A DNA stretch of 64,000 nt, taken from the NCBI GenBank assembly GCA_003290165.1, contig QNQO01000836.1, forward strand, positions 124,001-188,000, given 5' to 3'. A program made the position numbers and the translations under genes. Below the pieces are notes generated by a model. It ran no database searches. It worked only from the letters and a program-made list of their open reading frames with translations, and was not told the DNA's origin. Shown here one piece after another: positions 41,776 through 54,224 of this stretch. The stretch's first letter is position 1; the number at the start of each line of letters is the position of its first letter. The DNA is from Berberis thunbergii. Taxonomy: Eukaryota > Streptophyta > Magnoliopsida > Ranunculales > Berberidaceae.

Positions 41776-43648
41776 ATGAACATTAGGGTTCTACACTTCG
41801 TGGTGGGGTTTAACCACACTTGCTATCTCCGTGCTCCATTCTATTTTGAGAATCTTATGGACGAGAATAGAGGTTGGTTGAGGCCCTTGTTTTATGCGTC
41901 CAATTCCCTTACTATTCCAAGTTACACACTGTACACATTCTATGATCATTCCAATAACTCAAAAGGAATGAATTATTTTTTTTTCTGTGGAGGAGCAAAA
42001 ATTCCTTAAACGATTTAATAAACTGCCCTTGTCCCTAGTAGAAGCTTTCCTTACTACGGATATCATTGTTCACAGTAATTTGTACACTATGAGTGAGGCG
42101 GATCATGCAACACTTATGATGGTTTGTGCTTCAAAAGTTACTGTTGCGCACACCAAAAGTGTCGTCATTTCTACCAAGGGGCAGAAGCGTACTCCCTCAA
42201 CTATCGTTGGTGATGCGAGCATTCATTGGAAGTGAGCTTTGTTAAGAAACCTACAGATCACAATGTTCCTATTATTGCTAGAGGTGTCGTTAATACTGGC
42301 TCCAACATTATAAAGAGGAAGGTGCCAGTTAGTTTGTTTAAGTTGTTGGCAATCAATCATGGTCATGTCCAAAAGAATAAGAAGCTTGTTACTTTGGCTC
42401 ATAGTACTGCCAAGGCTTCCCCTCCTCAGGTATCTTTCAAGAAGGTTGGTGGTAATGTTGTTGATCCTACTGCTCAAAAGGTTGAGGAGATAAATCAAAC
42501 TCTCAAGAGGAGCAAAAAAAGGTTTCTCATCTTTTGAATAATCGTAAGAAGAGTCTTGTCTCCTTGTATGGCGTAGCCGAATTTACCCACTTGTTCATTG
42601 AAGATTCACGTGTTATCGACAGCAAGGTGTTCCAACTTGGTGTTGAACTATTTAAGAATTCGAACAACACGAAGACTTTGGCAGATTTCGAGTTCGACTT
42701 TTAGTTGGAAGATCAAGTCATTGCCCATGGTCAGGGTTCTAAGGTTCCTGTTTCTTCTTTTGTCGTGGGTGTGGGTGGCTCAGAGTTGCCTATTGCTCTC
42801 CCTACTACTCTCATACTGCTATTGCCTTTAAGAAGTCAACTGTTATTCGGAGGCTGGCGTGCAGGATAGTGCTCTTAATCTCATCGTCGATTGTCTTGAT
42901 GAAAGTCTCAAGCATCTAATGGAGGGGATGAGTCACCTTGTTTACGCTAGAGTTATGGGGTCAAATTATAAGGCTGCGCACGATCAGGTGGCTCTCGTTG
43001 AACCAAAAATGGCAAATGGGCCTTGGTTCTTTCTCAAGTTCTCCGTAAAGTTGATTTGCTAAAAGCGTAGTGTACGGAGTATGTGAAGGTTGCCAAAGCT
43101 GTTCGGGCTTCGCTGAAGAAAATTGAGGGTATTTGGAATAAGTTTGCTTCTGAGCTTGAGGCCTCCGAGATGGAGCTTGATGCATCTAAGAAGGAGTTGT
43201 TTGAATGAAGAGTCGATTGTGACGAGGCCAAGCGTTCTGCTGCAAAGTACTCCGCTAGTCTTAAAGCTTCTATTGCATGAGTTGCTCAGTTGAATACCGA
43301 GATCGACAGCTTCTGCTAGGCTTATTGCCGTTGAGAGTGAATTCATGTCAACTTGGGCTGAGCTTGTATCAGTTACTGATAAGTAGAAGACTACAGAAGC
43401 AACAAACTAGAAAAAGTAGTTGATGGTCGTCATGACTTCCTAGATTTTATTGAGTCTCAAGGTTTTGATTTATCGAAGCATCGTTGTTTTGCTAAGCAAG
43501 TATTCGAGGACGAAAAAGATCACGTTCCAGATTCATTGAATTATCCTATTAATGATGAACAGTCATCTCTTCGTCCGTCCGAACTTGTGCCATCGAGTAA
43601 TATTGTTGTTGATACAAATGCTCAACTTCCCCCGCATGCCTCTTCTTG
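41776..43648 (+). pseudogene. Opposite-strand ORF of Tat-C (C-terminal part, coiled coil)
   Basis: On the plus strand, opposite to Tat-C gag-pol, short frames together resemble the second half of the ORFs at 55874 and 61152. VEEQKFLKRFNKLPLSLVEA near 41985 parallels LSLEEQDNLKTFHDMPKMSV of the third copy. DESLKHLMEGMSHLVYA with AHDQVALVE at 42890-43010 parallels MDKGLKYLMLGMSHLSH with AHERVYTLE at 57450-57570. The end is a stop at about 43648 after LPPHASS. The N-terminal PF04195-like domain is not recognisable here. Stops and shifts are frequent. Heptad-rich helical text suggests self-association. Confidence 0.65.
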
Positions 43649-44159
43649 ATTACTCTTATTGACCCTCTTCGAACTCATGTAACTTTTTTCTGATGTATTG
43701 AATTAGAAAATAAATGAGAATCCCATTCTATTTATTTTTGTCATTTGCACGTAGTATGTTTGTCCGTCTAATTTGTTAGACTTAGCTTTTTGCTTTTGAC
43801 ATTCCCGGTTGAATTCTAACTTGTTTGTTCGAATTTTTACAAGTGTGCTTCGATGTTCGACGTAGCAGTCGTGTTCAAGCTTTTTATGAAATTCGACTTT
43901 GCATGTCTCAATTTTGATGTCGTACATTATAGTCGAAAAAAGAAAATCTTCAGCTCATTTGTCCAGACACTTTATTACTTCATAGTTGATCAGACCTGAA
44001 GTTTTATGTTTATGCCAAACTCGCTTGTCCTGATACATATATTTAGACTTTACTCGTATCCCGATACTTTAGTCGTGTTGTGTGTTTCCTCAAGTAAAAT
44101 CGTTGGGCTGACTTCTTCGTCGACTAGGCTTTATCGCTTGAACGCGAGATAAAGGGTGT
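43649..44159. other. Spacer between opposite-strand ORF and pol of Tat-C
   Basis: Contains AATAAATGAG at about 43709, a possible polyadenylation signal for the opposite-strand ORF. Further right are diverged direct repeats of words like GTCCGACACTTTA/TCGTATCCCGATACTTTAGTCG. No coding motif on either strand. Confidence 0.45.
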
Positions 44160-45300
44160 AAAAGACTTTTATTGATAATATTTTTTCAAATGCTCTACAT
44201 TCCACGGTCGTGGTAGTTGTTTGCCCTCTATATTTTTTAACTAGTATGTCCCTGGTCTGTTGATTTTTATCACTTTGTATGGTCCATCCCAATTCGGATT
44301 AAGTTTGCCCATGCCTGGTTCCTTTCTGTGGAGTTGAATTTTTTGGAGTACCCAGTCACCAACACTGAACGTGCAAGGTTTCACTTTTTTTTATAGTAGT
44401 TGGCCATCCGTTGTAGGTAGGTTGTTGCTTTGATAGAAGCCTTTTTCTCGTTTTTCTTCAAAGAGATATAAACCTACTCTCAGTGCTATTGTAGTCCTGT
44501 GCTCGCAACTCTTTGGTTATTAATGTTGGCATACCAATTTCTATGGGTATCATTGTTTCGGAGATGTATGTGAGAGCAAAAGGAGTCCCCCCCTGTTGGA
44601 GTCCTTTTTGTTGTTCTGTATGCCTAGAGGATGCTAGGCAGTTCGGATGTCCACAATCCCTTCGATGCTTCGAATTTTTGTTTGCTCGCTTCTAGGATTG
44701 TTTTGTTGGTGACCTCAGTTTGCCCATTTGCTTGTGGATGGTTGGGTGTTGAGAAGTGTTGTTGGATGCTCAAGTTTTCGCACGACTCCTTAACCTTTTT
44801 GCCTTCGAATTGTTTGTTGTTGTATGTGACAATCACTCTTGGGACTCCGAATCTGCATAATAAGTCTTTTCAGAAAACTTTTCGACTTGAGCTTCTCCTA
44901 TTTTTTCTATTGGCTCCCCTTCAACACACTTAGTGAAGTAATCTACAGCTACAAAGAGGAGTTTCTTCCTATCGGATATTGGGAGTGGCCTTACGATTTT
45001 CATCCCTTATTGTGCAAATGGTCATGTACTTCTCATCGGGATTAGATTTTGGCCTGGCATGTGAGTAGATGGGGCAAATCTCTGGCATTTGTCACAAGTG
45101 CGAACGAGTTTATTTGCATCCGCTTGCATTGTCGGGCAATAGTATCCCAGTGTCGAGGCTTTGTGAGCTAGTGTTCTTCCTCCTGGATGGTTTTCGTATG
45201 TACAATGATGAATCTCTCGCAGAACATAGTCAACATCATCGGGTGAGAGGCAACTCATTAGTGGGCTATTGCAGATCTCCTGTAGAGTTTGTCGTTAATC
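44160..45300 (-). pseudogene. Tat-C integrase
   Basis: The zinc-binding block at 45258-45022 reads HHCTYENHPGGRTLAHKAST and LVRTCDKCQRFAP, with both His and both Cys retained. The core continues leftward in other frames. 44836-44624 reads YNNKQFEGKK (second Asp replaced), then PNHPQANGQTEVTNKTILEA with the catalytic Glu region. Around 44250 a GPYKVIKINRP-like strand closes the core. Numerous stops occur. It pairs with RNase H at 45964-45581 to form the left part of Tat-C. Confidence 0.85.
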
Positions 45301-45559
45301 ACCGTGTACCATGCTACTCGGTTTTGCAGTTTTTGGGCCTTCGTTTTGTCTGTTGGAAGTTCTCCGTTCATTACATATGCAAGGATTGGGATCATCCAAT
45401 TATATTCCTGGTCAATAGCACTTATTTCTTACACTTGATTTTCCAGTATGGAACTTTTTTGTAACGTGATGAGTGGATTATTATTTTCTTTAGTTTGTGA
45501 TGCTTCCTTGGTTAGCTCGTCAGCTCTTTCATTACTTGTCCTTGCATATCGCCAAATGG

Positions 45560-46600
45560 TTGCAACCTGGAAACTTTCCTTCAGGTCGACAGTCGATCGA
45601 TGGTAGGCTTTCCTTCAAACACCTGGACTTGAAATTCATTGTTCAGGTTGTTGACCACCAATTTGAAGTCAATGAAGACACTAATTTCTTTTATTCCCAA
45701 GTGTTTTGCCAATTGCATCCTGTGTATTACTACTTTGTACTCGGCTTCCTTGTCCGAGGCTTTGAAGTCGAATTTAATCGCCTTTTTTAACGTTACGCCT
45801 TCCAAGTTGTACTGAATAATTCCAGCTCTGCTTCCAGACTCGTTGGATGCTCCGTCACAATGAAGGATACATTCGTGGACAATTTTTCTTGTTTGTTCCT
45901 CTTCATGATTACTGTTTTGTTGGTGGTCGTTGCTGCCTGTGAATTCAACAGTGAAATCTGGCATTGTTTCAGCTTTTATTATAATTCTGAGGGCGTAGCT
46001 GATGTCAAACAGCCCTGGTTATATTTCCCATTCACCATTCTTCCGGATTGCTCTGGTTTGTGCAACATTAACTGAAGTGATTGTTTAGTCATGGCAATGA
46101 TTTGGTGAGATTTGAAGTATGTTCGTAGCTTTCTTGAAGTTACAATCAAGGTGAGCGCCAATTTCTCCAAAGCTGGGTAGTTGATCACCGCATCGCAAGT
46201 GTTTTGCTGATGTAGTATATTGGCTTTTGTGCACCCTTCTTCTCTCGTATCAGTGCTGAGCTTACCACATGGTTGGACACAGACAAATATAAATCTAGTG
46301 TTTCCTCTGTGCTCGGTTTTGATAGCGGTTTTGTGCTCCCCATGTATGCCTTCAAGCGTTGGAAAGCCTTCTCACATTCTTCATTCCATTTGTATGTCTT
46401 GTTTTCTTTCAAGATTTTAAGGGAGGGTAGACATTTGTCTGAGGACTTCGAAGTACACCCTTTATGTTAGTTGGTGACTGCATGTTAAGAAGTGCTTGTC
46501 TCTATTTTTGATCAGCTTTGATTCCTCTTTGGTTGACCATGTATCCAAGGAATTTCCTTGATTCTACTCCGAATGTGCATTTTTTCGGGTTCATCTTCAT
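45560..46600 (-). pseudogene. Tat-C RNase H and end of reverse transcriptase
   Basis: From the right, 46595-46500 gives MKMNPKKCTFGVESRKFLGY, the last block of reverse transcriptase. 46412-46185 gives WNEECEKAFQRLKAYMGS with LYLSVSNHVVSSALIREK, the connection region. 46188-45979 continues ALEKLALTLIV. 45964-45581 gives CDGASNESGSRAG, DKEAEYKVVIH and FIDFKLVVNNL, the plant-type archaeal RNase H with its Asp-Glu-Asp triad. The reverse transcriptase core is absent, because Tat-B joins at about 46600. Confidence 0.85.
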
Positions 46601-46604
46601 CAGT

Positions 46605-46950
46605 CGCTAACTGACTAAGCTTACCTAGTAAGTTCAGCGATCATTGTCTATTGGAGAGCAATGATCCATTGGCGAATCGCAATAATCAGCGGGCAAACGC
46701 TAACTAGACTCTCACTTCCTCGACCGTCGTGGTCCACGTGTAGCGGACTAGGCATTGGGCACCAGAAGCTGTCGTCATCAGTCATGAACTAACTTAGCTT
46801 TCCTGGTAAGTTCAGCGATCATTGTTTGTTGGAGAGCAATGATCCCTTGGCGAGCCGTCGTGATCAACGAGCAAGCACTGACTAGACTCCCACTTCCCCG
46901 TTTGCTGTGGTCCGCATGTAGTGGACTAGGCATTATGCTAATATTCGAGT
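46605..46950. repeat. Two-copy tandem repeat with hairpins at the left end of Tat-B
   Basis: Two diverged copies about 193 bp apart share TAAGTTCAGCGATCATTG, GGAGAGCAATGATCC, CACTGACTAGACTCCCACTTC and GTGGACTAGGCATT words. GTAAGTTCAGC starts near 46628 and 46821. Each copy contains the inverted repeat GATCATTG...CAATGATC separated by about 12 bases, able to form a hairpin. This is the post-pol tandem repeat zone, like 20700-21770 in Tat-A. Tat-B is truncated just left of it, with no 3' LTR found. Confidence 0.8.
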
Positions 46951-46959
46951 CTGGCCATA

Positions 46960-48210
46960 GCCGAGCTTGACGAGGGTTGTAAAGGACAACAGTAGAAGTT
47001 TTGGCAAAAATAAATATTTTATTGATAATATCTTTTGAGATGTTCTACATTTCATGGTCGTTTAAGCCCGACGTCGTCTTCATCTTCCAGCCAGTACATT
47101 CCTGGCATGTTGCCCTTGTGATTTTGTAAGGTCCTTCCCAGTTTCGGTTTAAGTTTCCCGCACTTCTTTAGTGTTTTGCTGGGTCTTCTTGAGTACCCAA
47201 TCTCCCACCTTGAACTCGAGTGGTTTGACCTTCTTATTGTAGTATTGCGTCATTCGTTGTTGGTAGGCGACTATCTTAGTAGAGGCTAGATCTCACTTTT
47301 CATCGAGGAGGTCTAGCCTTACGCGCAAGGCTTCATCGTTACCATCTAGTCTGAACTCCTCCCTTCGGAAGGTTGGCACCTCGAGTTCTACCAGAATTGA
47401 AAGGTGTCGTTTCGGTAGGGTCTCTTTTGGTTGTTCGATACGCCAAGAGTATTTTCGATAGCTCTGGAACCCATTTTATGGCCTCAGGACTGTCAAGTTG
47501 GTAACCTCCGTTTGGTCGTTGGCTTGGGGGTGCCCTAGCAAGGAGAAGTGGTGATCAATACTCAAACTTTTCATAGTTTCTTGACCTTGCTACCCTCGAA
47601 CTAGGTTCCGTTGTCGCTGACTAATATTTAGGGATGTCAAATCTACAAACGAGGGTGGCCCATATGATATTTTTGATCTGGACCTGCCCGATTTTGTATA
47701 GGGGATTTGCCTCGACCCACTTGGTGAAGTAGTCGACGGCCACAAGAAGGAACTTTTTATCAGCTGATGTTTAGAGTGGTTTGATGATGCTAATTCTCCA
47801 TTGCGCGAATGGCCACCGATTAGTAATCGGAGTTAGTGGCTTGGCCGACATATGCGTGTATGGCGCAAACCTCTGACATTTGTCGCATTTGTGAATAGTG
47901 TCTTTAGCGTCTCGCTGCATGGTCGGCCAATGGTACCCTAGAGTTATGGATTTATGAGCGAGGGTTCTCCCGCCCAAATGATTCCCACATATACTGCTGT
48001 GGATTCTTTTGAAGACCTGGCTTGCCTCAGAAGTTGATAGACATCTGAGCAGGGGTCTCGTCACTGATCTCTTGTATAACTTGTTGTTTAGGAGAATGTA
48101 CATTGTTGTTCTTTTTTTGAGTCTTCTTGCTTCGACCTTCTCAGTCGGTAATGCTCCGGTCGCTATGTACTCCAGTATAGGAGTCATCCAATTTGGCTGC
48201 ATTTTCGTAG
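46960..48210 (-). pseudogene. Tat-B integrase
   Basis: The frame at 48202-47771 begins VEARRLKKRTTMYILLNNKL, then HSSICGNHLGGRTLAHKSIT and IHKCDKCQRFAPYTH, a complete His-His-Cys-Cys finger, and WPFAQWRISIIKPL, where the first catalytic Asp is replaced. The core continues to about 47080 in other frames, with the ending strand resembling GPYKITRATCQE near 47120. Stops are frequent. The left edge grades into the tandem repeat zone. Confidence 0.85.
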
Positions 48211-48314
48211 CGTAGACGTCTCTATATTCTTCTTCGTCGAGGCTTGATTGCTCTTGGTATTCAATGAGGGGGCTGGAGATTTTTTCGTAGGCTGAGGCTT
48301 CTCTGGCTAGTGTG

Positions 48315-49100
48315 TCAGGCCTTCTGTTGTCGTTTCAAGGACAGTCTATGAGTTTGCAATTCTTGAACCTGGCCATTATGTCGAGTACCTTGTCCCTTGG
48401 TCTGGTTGACTACTAGTCTTGAGTCGATGTATGCCATTAGGCGATCTATATTAAAACCTAATGCTAGCTTTAGGTCGGATATGAGGGCTTCGTATTCGGC
48501 CTTGTTGTTTGAAGCGGGGAAGCCAAACCTGACAGTTTTTTCAAGGGTGAAGCCACTGGGGGAGCGGAGTGTGATCTTGGCTCCGTTTGCTTTTCTAGTG
48601 GAGGACCCGTCACAGCGCAAGATCTATGCTTGGACTCTCGAATCCGAGGGCTGGTGATTTGTCTTCGGTTCTTTTTGCCGGTGAACTCAGGAATGAAATC
48701 TGCCAGTGCTTGGGCTTTAATGGCGATTCTTGGAGCATAGTTTATGTCAAACTGTTCAAGCTCCACTGACCATTTCACCATCCTACCCGATAGCTTGGGT
48801 TTATGTAATACCGAACGAAGTGGATGCTTGGTCAGGACCATTACGAAGTGGGCCTAAAAATAGGGCCTTAGTTTTTTGGAGGATACGACCATTGCCAGAG
48901 ACAACTTTTCAGGTTTGGATAGTGTGCTTCCACTTCTACGAAGGTTTTGCTGGTGTAATACATCAATTATTTGGTTCCTCGGTCGTTTTGTAGAAGGAAT
49001 AAACTAACAGCATGTCTGGAAACAGATATATACAAGTAGAGTGTTTCCCCTGTCGCAGGTTTCGAGAGCAATTATGCTTTCAAGCTTTGAAGGGCTTGTT
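48315..49100 (-). pseudogene. Tat-B RNase H
   Basis: 48841-48470 reads VLTKHPLRSVLHKPKLSGRM and WSVELEQFDINYAPRIAIKA, followed by ALADFIPEFTG. 48620-48315 reads MRCDGSSTRKANGA, NNKAEYEALISDLKL and YIDSRLVVNQTKGQG. These are the connection domain and the RNase H triad of Tat-lineage elements. Frames change between the two segments. The catalytic Asp, Glu and Asp are all retained in the second segment, but the protein is not continuous. Confidence 0.85.
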
Positions 49101-49920
49101 CATACTCTTCATTCCAAAGGAATCTTTTGATTCCTCTTAGTATCTTAAAGAAAGGAAGGCATTTGTTGAACGACTTCGATATAAATCTGTTGAATGTCTT
49201 TGATGATGGCCAGGGCATTCATATCGAGAAGGGCCTGAATCTGTTTTGGGTTGGCTTCGATTCCTCTTTTGTTCACAGTATAGCCTAGGAAGTTTCCATA
49301 CTCGACTCCGAACGTGCACTTTTGTGGGTTAAGCTTCATCTGGTATTTCCTGAGTTTGTAGAGGGCTTTGGCGAGATCACGTATGTGGTCGGGGCTGCGG
49401 AGGCTTTGGACCAGCATGTCGTCTATGTAAACCTCCATGTTTCTGCCGATCTGTTCTTTGAACATTAAGTTGACTAGTCGTTGGTATGTAACGTCTCCGA
49501 TCTTTAAGCCAAATGGCATTACCCTATACCAGTATATTCCCCTTTCCATCATAAAAATATTTTCTCTTGATTTACAGGGTGCATCAATATTTATTGTAAC
49601 CTGAATAGGCGTCCATGAAGCTGAGTAAGTTGTGCCTAGAAGTAGCGTCCACGATCTGATCAAAGCGGGGGTGTGGGAAGCTGTCATTTGTGCAGGCTTT
49701 GTTTAGGCCAGTGTAGTATGCAAATACTCTCAATTTCCTATTTTTTTTCTTTACAAGAATGGTGTTCGCCAGCCAGTCGGGGTATCGTGCTTCCTTTATC
49801 ATGCTCGCATTGAGTAAACATTGTACCTCTTCATTTATGATCGCATTCCTTTCGGGCGCTGCGGGCCTCTTTTTGTGCCTGACTGTTTTCCTTGAGGGGT
49901 CCAACTATAGGCGATGGGTG
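49101..49920 (-). pseudogene. Tat-B reverse transcriptase
   Basis: 49904-49584 gives NAIINEEVQCLLNASMIKEA, WLANTILVKKKNRKLRVFAY and the palm block FMDAYSGYN. 49687-49145 gives YWYRVMPFGLKIGDVTYQRL, the active site YIDDML, NPQKCTFGVEYGNFLGY and NKRGIEANPKQI. The polymerase Asp pair in YIDDML is intact. Frames overlap by about 100 bp, so a frameshift near 49600 breaks the enzyme. This is the best-preserved reverse transcriptase in the window and would be suitable for lineage placement. Confidence 0.9.
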
Positions 49921-50740
49921 ATTATCGACAGGTCGATCCCTACCATGTCCCGCATGGTCTATGCGAGGATGTCCTGGTTATGTTGTAGCAGCTCCGTGAG
50001 TTGCTTCACCAATTCTTCATTCAAGCAGGAACCGATCTGGATACACTTGCTATTGTGAGGGATGTCAAGGTAGATTGTAACGGTATTTTTTCTGGTTATC
50101 TGGCATTGGGCCTGCCTCGAGGAATTACTGGTGCCTCGTTGTTCAAGGTCGGATATTCTCCTCCTACGCTTCGGGTAAAATAGAGGGTCATCTTAACTGC
50201 TAGCCTAGCCGCTGATAGATAATCCCCAGAAGGCAGGGTCGTCATGTACTAGCATTTTCTGGCAGCTATCTTCTCGCCTCTCAACGTACCAACCGCTCAG
50301 TTCATTGGATACTTGACGCACTGGTGTAGAGTGGAGACCGCTGCTCCCATTTCTTGTATCCAGGTCTCCCTAGGACCGCATTATACGCCGAAGGCAAGAC
50401 GATTACTATGTACTCTTGAAACAGGGTTTTCTGAGCTGGTTTTTCACCGTTGTTGCAGTTAGCTGTATCTTTCCCACGAGGAACCGTCTCTCACCACTAA
50501 AGTCAATCATCGGACGATTATCAGGGGTCAACGCCGTCTCTTCTAGTTGCATACTATGGAACATACGGAGAAACAGGATGTTCATCGAGCTCCCTATGTC
50601 TACTAAGGACCCACTTACCTCCTAGCCTGCCGGCGAAATTGTTACCACCAGGGCGTCATTGTGCAGGAGTTGTATGCCTTTCCGTAAATACTAGCGGTGC
50701 TGAGGGGCCTTGCTTCTGATCATGTGGTATCAGCTGCTCA
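49921..50740 (-). pseudogene. Tat-B protease and spacer
   Basis: The complement of about 50660-50400 reads GSLVDIGSSMNILFLRM, matching the gypsy protease active site LVD-GSS with Asp retained. It continues with DFSGERRFLVGKIQL. Left of it the text fits the FLVVD---AYNAILGRP region between protease and reverse transcriptase near 50370-50330. It is not one open frame. Confidence 0.7.
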
Positions 50741-51380
50741 CCGCGTATCGCTTAGATCCTCATACCTCGTAAAGCCCTTTTTCTAGACCTGTTGGATAAA
50801 TCGAACTCTGAATGGGCTCCATGAAGCACACATGTCCTGTTGACCGATTTCTCCATGGGCTCAGTTTCTCTTCGAGCTGCCCATTTTTTTCCTAGCGCGA
50901 TGAAGCTTTGTGCTTCCTTTGTTAGGTCTGTCATGCTTGACGGAGGGTCAAGTGTTAAAAAGTTATAGAACTTTCATTTTCGCAATCCGTTAATGAAAGC
51001 TGAGACGACTGTTGTGTTGTTGCACACATTGACGGTGGTTAACTCACTTTTAAAGCGGGTCAAATACACCTTTAGTGTCTCCTCAGGCATTTGCTTCATT
51101 GATGTGAGCATCTTAATCATTGATAAAGCTTGGCATATGAAAAGCAATCGTGGATTAGACTTGGGGTCCATTAGTGATGTCGTTGTTCCGGGAGCGCCAA
51201 CTTGATGTTTATGCGTTACCCGCGTTATTGCATGTGATGAAGCAATACAAAGCCGAGTGCTCGATGCTTACCCTTGCTCCCTTTCATTGAGTGATCTAGC
51301 CACCATCTCTCCGTGTTTCGAAGGGAGACGATGCTAGTGAAAATTTATGAACTTTGTCGTACCCCACGGACGGCGCCAAA
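50741..51380 (-). pseudogene. Tat-B gag fragment and leader
   Basis: The frame at 51171-50974 reads LLFICQALSMIKMLTSMKQM, PEETLKVYLTRFKSE and VVSAFINGLRK, a typical stretch of gypsy gag (the family pattern is QK--ESLR-YI-RFN-E and AFI-GL). 50934-50752 continues at low similarity with the AQSFIALGKKW region that follows. Upstream gag is missing; only about 200 bp separates this from the LTR. TTTTGGCGCCGTCCGTGGGG on the minus strand at about 51365-51385 is the primer site. Confidence 0.8.
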
Positions 51381-51381
51381 A

Positions 51382-52055
51382 TGATGCAGTCATTTTCCAC
51401 TCCCTGTTTTGACCTAGTCCCGCTGACCTGCACAAGTAACACACGTGAGCCACGGACCACCGTTGTGGTGGCCGATGGCACTACGATGCTAAAATTATAC
51501 AGGGTTCTGAATAAGGTGTAATGCTGTAAACAAGGAATTTATAGCGTACCTTAGCTTACCAACCTCATGTCTTATTTATAGTGCAAGAGTCCTAGTTCTA
51601 CCAAGCCATCGAAGGCATAGTTTAGGAAGGAGATCTTTGTGGAGATCCTTATCTAATTAGGAGTCGTGTTGTAGGAGAGAAGTTCCCTGTTAGCCATGTG
51701 CTCTTAGATATGCAAGAGATAGTTCCCAATCCAAGAGAAATCTATAGAAGGAAGTTTCCCTGTGTGGAATGCCTTTAGTATTTGCTTCCAAGCTGAAAGT
51801 AGAAAGTTGTTGTGATTGCCTGTCCGAAGTTGATCCTTGAGATACTTGCCTTAGTAGGACATACAGGTATTGAGGATAGCTGTGAGATGTGTGGGCCTAG
51901 CATGCTGTAAGAGTTCGGGTCCATCTGGCATACTGATTTAGGCGGGCTTGGAACCGCTTGGCCGAGTTAGTGTTGGGCTAATGCTGGGGCATGTAATTTC
52001 TCGAGATCATCATGGCACGTGTATGGCTTTGGGATGTGACCATTTTTGTGTATCA
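51382..52055 (-). repeat. 5' LTR of Tat-B
   Basis: 674 bp, plus-strand ends TGATGCAGTCATTTTCC and TTTTTGTGTATCA. It matches the LTRs at 54947 and 60206 over nearly all its length, with shared blocks GCCACGGACCACCGTTGTGG, TCTTATTTATAGTGCAAG-like and GTTCCCAA. On the minus strand it is followed by the primer site, so it is the 5' LTR of the element to its left. Its TATTTATA motif near 51573 is a plausible promoter element. Confidence 0.85.
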
Positions 52056-54224
52056 TAAGTTATCTTTCAACAGTTGGATCAATTTCATGGAGGTTCCGAG
52101 TGGACTTTTGTGCCAATCCAAACTGCTATTTCTTTCCTTCACCAACAAAGTAGACTATTGTCGTTTCTTTTTTCTGGTTGTCCAATGTTTGGTCGATCTC
52201 TTGGACTAGTCGAGGCCGTATTGTCATCTAGAAGGTTGGGACCTGTTTGACCAGGTTGCTGCAACGGTTCCTCCGGTTGTTGCAGTAATTGCTATCTCTG
52301 CGGAGCTTTTAATTGTGCATAGTGGTATTCACAAGCAGCTGGTTGATCTTCTTTGATTATCCTGATGTCATTATTGGTATGGTACTTCAGGCATTGATGC
52401 ATTGTGGAGGACGCCGCACCTATCTTGTGTATTCATGGTCTTCTTAAAAGCATGTTGTATGCGGATGAAGCCTCAACAACCAGGAAATTCTACAACAAGA
52501 CTCGCAGTCTTCCTTGTTTTCCTGCTTTGACTGGTAATTGGATAATTCTGAGTGGATGAAATTGTTCTTTGCTGAAACCTACCATTGGTTAATCATTGGA
52601 TGAGAGCATTTCCTCAGTGAATCGCATATTTAGGAACGTTGTTATGTACAGAAGGTTGGCCGAGCTACCTATGTCAACCAATACCCTTTTGATCACCCAC
52701 CTTGTTATCAATATTGAAATTACCAGGGCATCATTATGAGGGAAATGGACTCCCTTAGCGCCCTCCTTGGAGAAGGTCATAGTTTGCTGCATCGTTCTGA
52801 TGTGTTAACATTGTGCCGAAGGCTCTAGGTATTTGATCCTTGTTGGTAAATCCGTACTGATAGCTTTCAAGATCTATTGGTTAACTCCTTTTATTTGGTT
52901 ACGCCATGTAAGACGTATATTAGTTCTCTTGATTGTTTCTCTGATCTGGCTTCTCTCCCTTTAGACTTTCTCCGTCTAATGAACTCTTCGAGTCGTTCTT
53001 TCTGGATATGGCGCTTGATCCCATCCTTTAATTTGTACCAATCCTCAGTGTCATGCCTGTAGTCCTCGTGGAAGGAGCAATATTTATTTTTACTTCATCC
53101 ATCTGAATCTCCTCTCATTCTGGGGTCACTTAACGTCCTCCCACTTTACCATAGTCTTCAGGACCTCAGCTCGACTTATTTTCAAAGTCGTGAATGGTTT
53201 GCTTGTTGATTGTTCATATTTGGATCTTTCAGGTTGTAGCCTTTCAGTTTCTTGTTGGTTGAACTCAGATTTGCAACTGGTTTGATGTTTTTTTGACTGG
53301 CCACTTTCCTTCAAAAGCCTGTCGTTCCTTCGTCTTTATTTCCTCTCTTTGTTGGCTGAAGTGTATCTTTTTTTGATTCATTCTTCTTCCTAGCAGCCAC
53401 CACCTCCTTGAGAGTGATTTCTTTTTAGGTGGTCTTCAATAGAGTCGTCAAGTTTTTTGGAGGGTCTAGATTCAGATAATCATATAATGGTCCTTTTTTA
53501 GTACAGAAGTGAAGGTGGCAATGGTCGCGTCGTCGCTGCAACCATCAATCATGGTCAGCTCGTTGGTGAAACGAATAATGTATTCTCTTATGATTTCATT
53601 TAGCTTTTGTTTTATGTGAAGCAAATTGTATGGGCTCTTTTTCATTCACTAACTATCGATGAACCATGTGATGAAGGCAGTGGTTAGCGCTTGGAATGAG
53701 CCTATCGACCTCAGCGGTCTGGCGATCTTGAATGGAATTTGTGCATGGGTCACGTCGTTATGAGGGGAACCATCTGTTGGTGGTTAACTATTTTTGAGAT
53801 CCACATGCTGAGGTTCTGCAAGAACTCCATTACTTTCTCACACATGGTCGGTGGGTTGATCGCGTGCTTGACTGAGTTTGTCCACCGTTTTTATCAGAAG
53901 ATTCATCTTGGTCAAGAGTTGATCTATGAAAGGATCCGTGGCATTATTGCCGGATGTTCGAGATGACTAGGCTATCTCTTCATGTTGTGGCTTTCTATTG
54001 TCGGGCATGGTTGGTTCAAGAGTTGTCACTGGGTTTGAAGCATGCGTTGTAGGTAATACGTCTTCACCAGTGGAGGGATTGCTTTGATTGTTGCTAGGTT
54101 TAGGGTTTGTAGAGTGTTCAATTTGTTCTAAATCATTTTAACCGTTGATCAGAACTAAGGAAGCTTCCTACTAGAAACTTTTTTCTTGAAAGGAAACTGT
54201 CATTCCCTACAGACGATGCCAAAC
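52056..54224 (-). pseudogene. Tat-C protease and gag
   Basis: From right to left this is the start of Tat-C. About 53960-53130 holds gag remnants; on the plus-strand complement, the gag pattern of QFF--F and TLI--F--E is broken by many stops. 52792-52589 holds protease: TFSKEGAKGVHFPHNDALVI, then RVLVDIGSSANLLY with catalytic Asp in VDIGSS. 52500-52330 gives NFLVVEASSAYNMLLRRP, the linker to reverse transcriptase. Reverse transcriptase should follow at 52056 but is replaced by Tat-B. The leader at 54224-54190 holds TTTGGCATCGTCTGTAGGG, a primer site. Confidence 0.75.

Noticed and set aside
49101..49920. Possibility of an active Tat retrotransposon (YIDDML intact)
   Set aside because: Reverse transcriptase, integrase, gag and protease are in different frames with stops, and the 3' LTR is missing.
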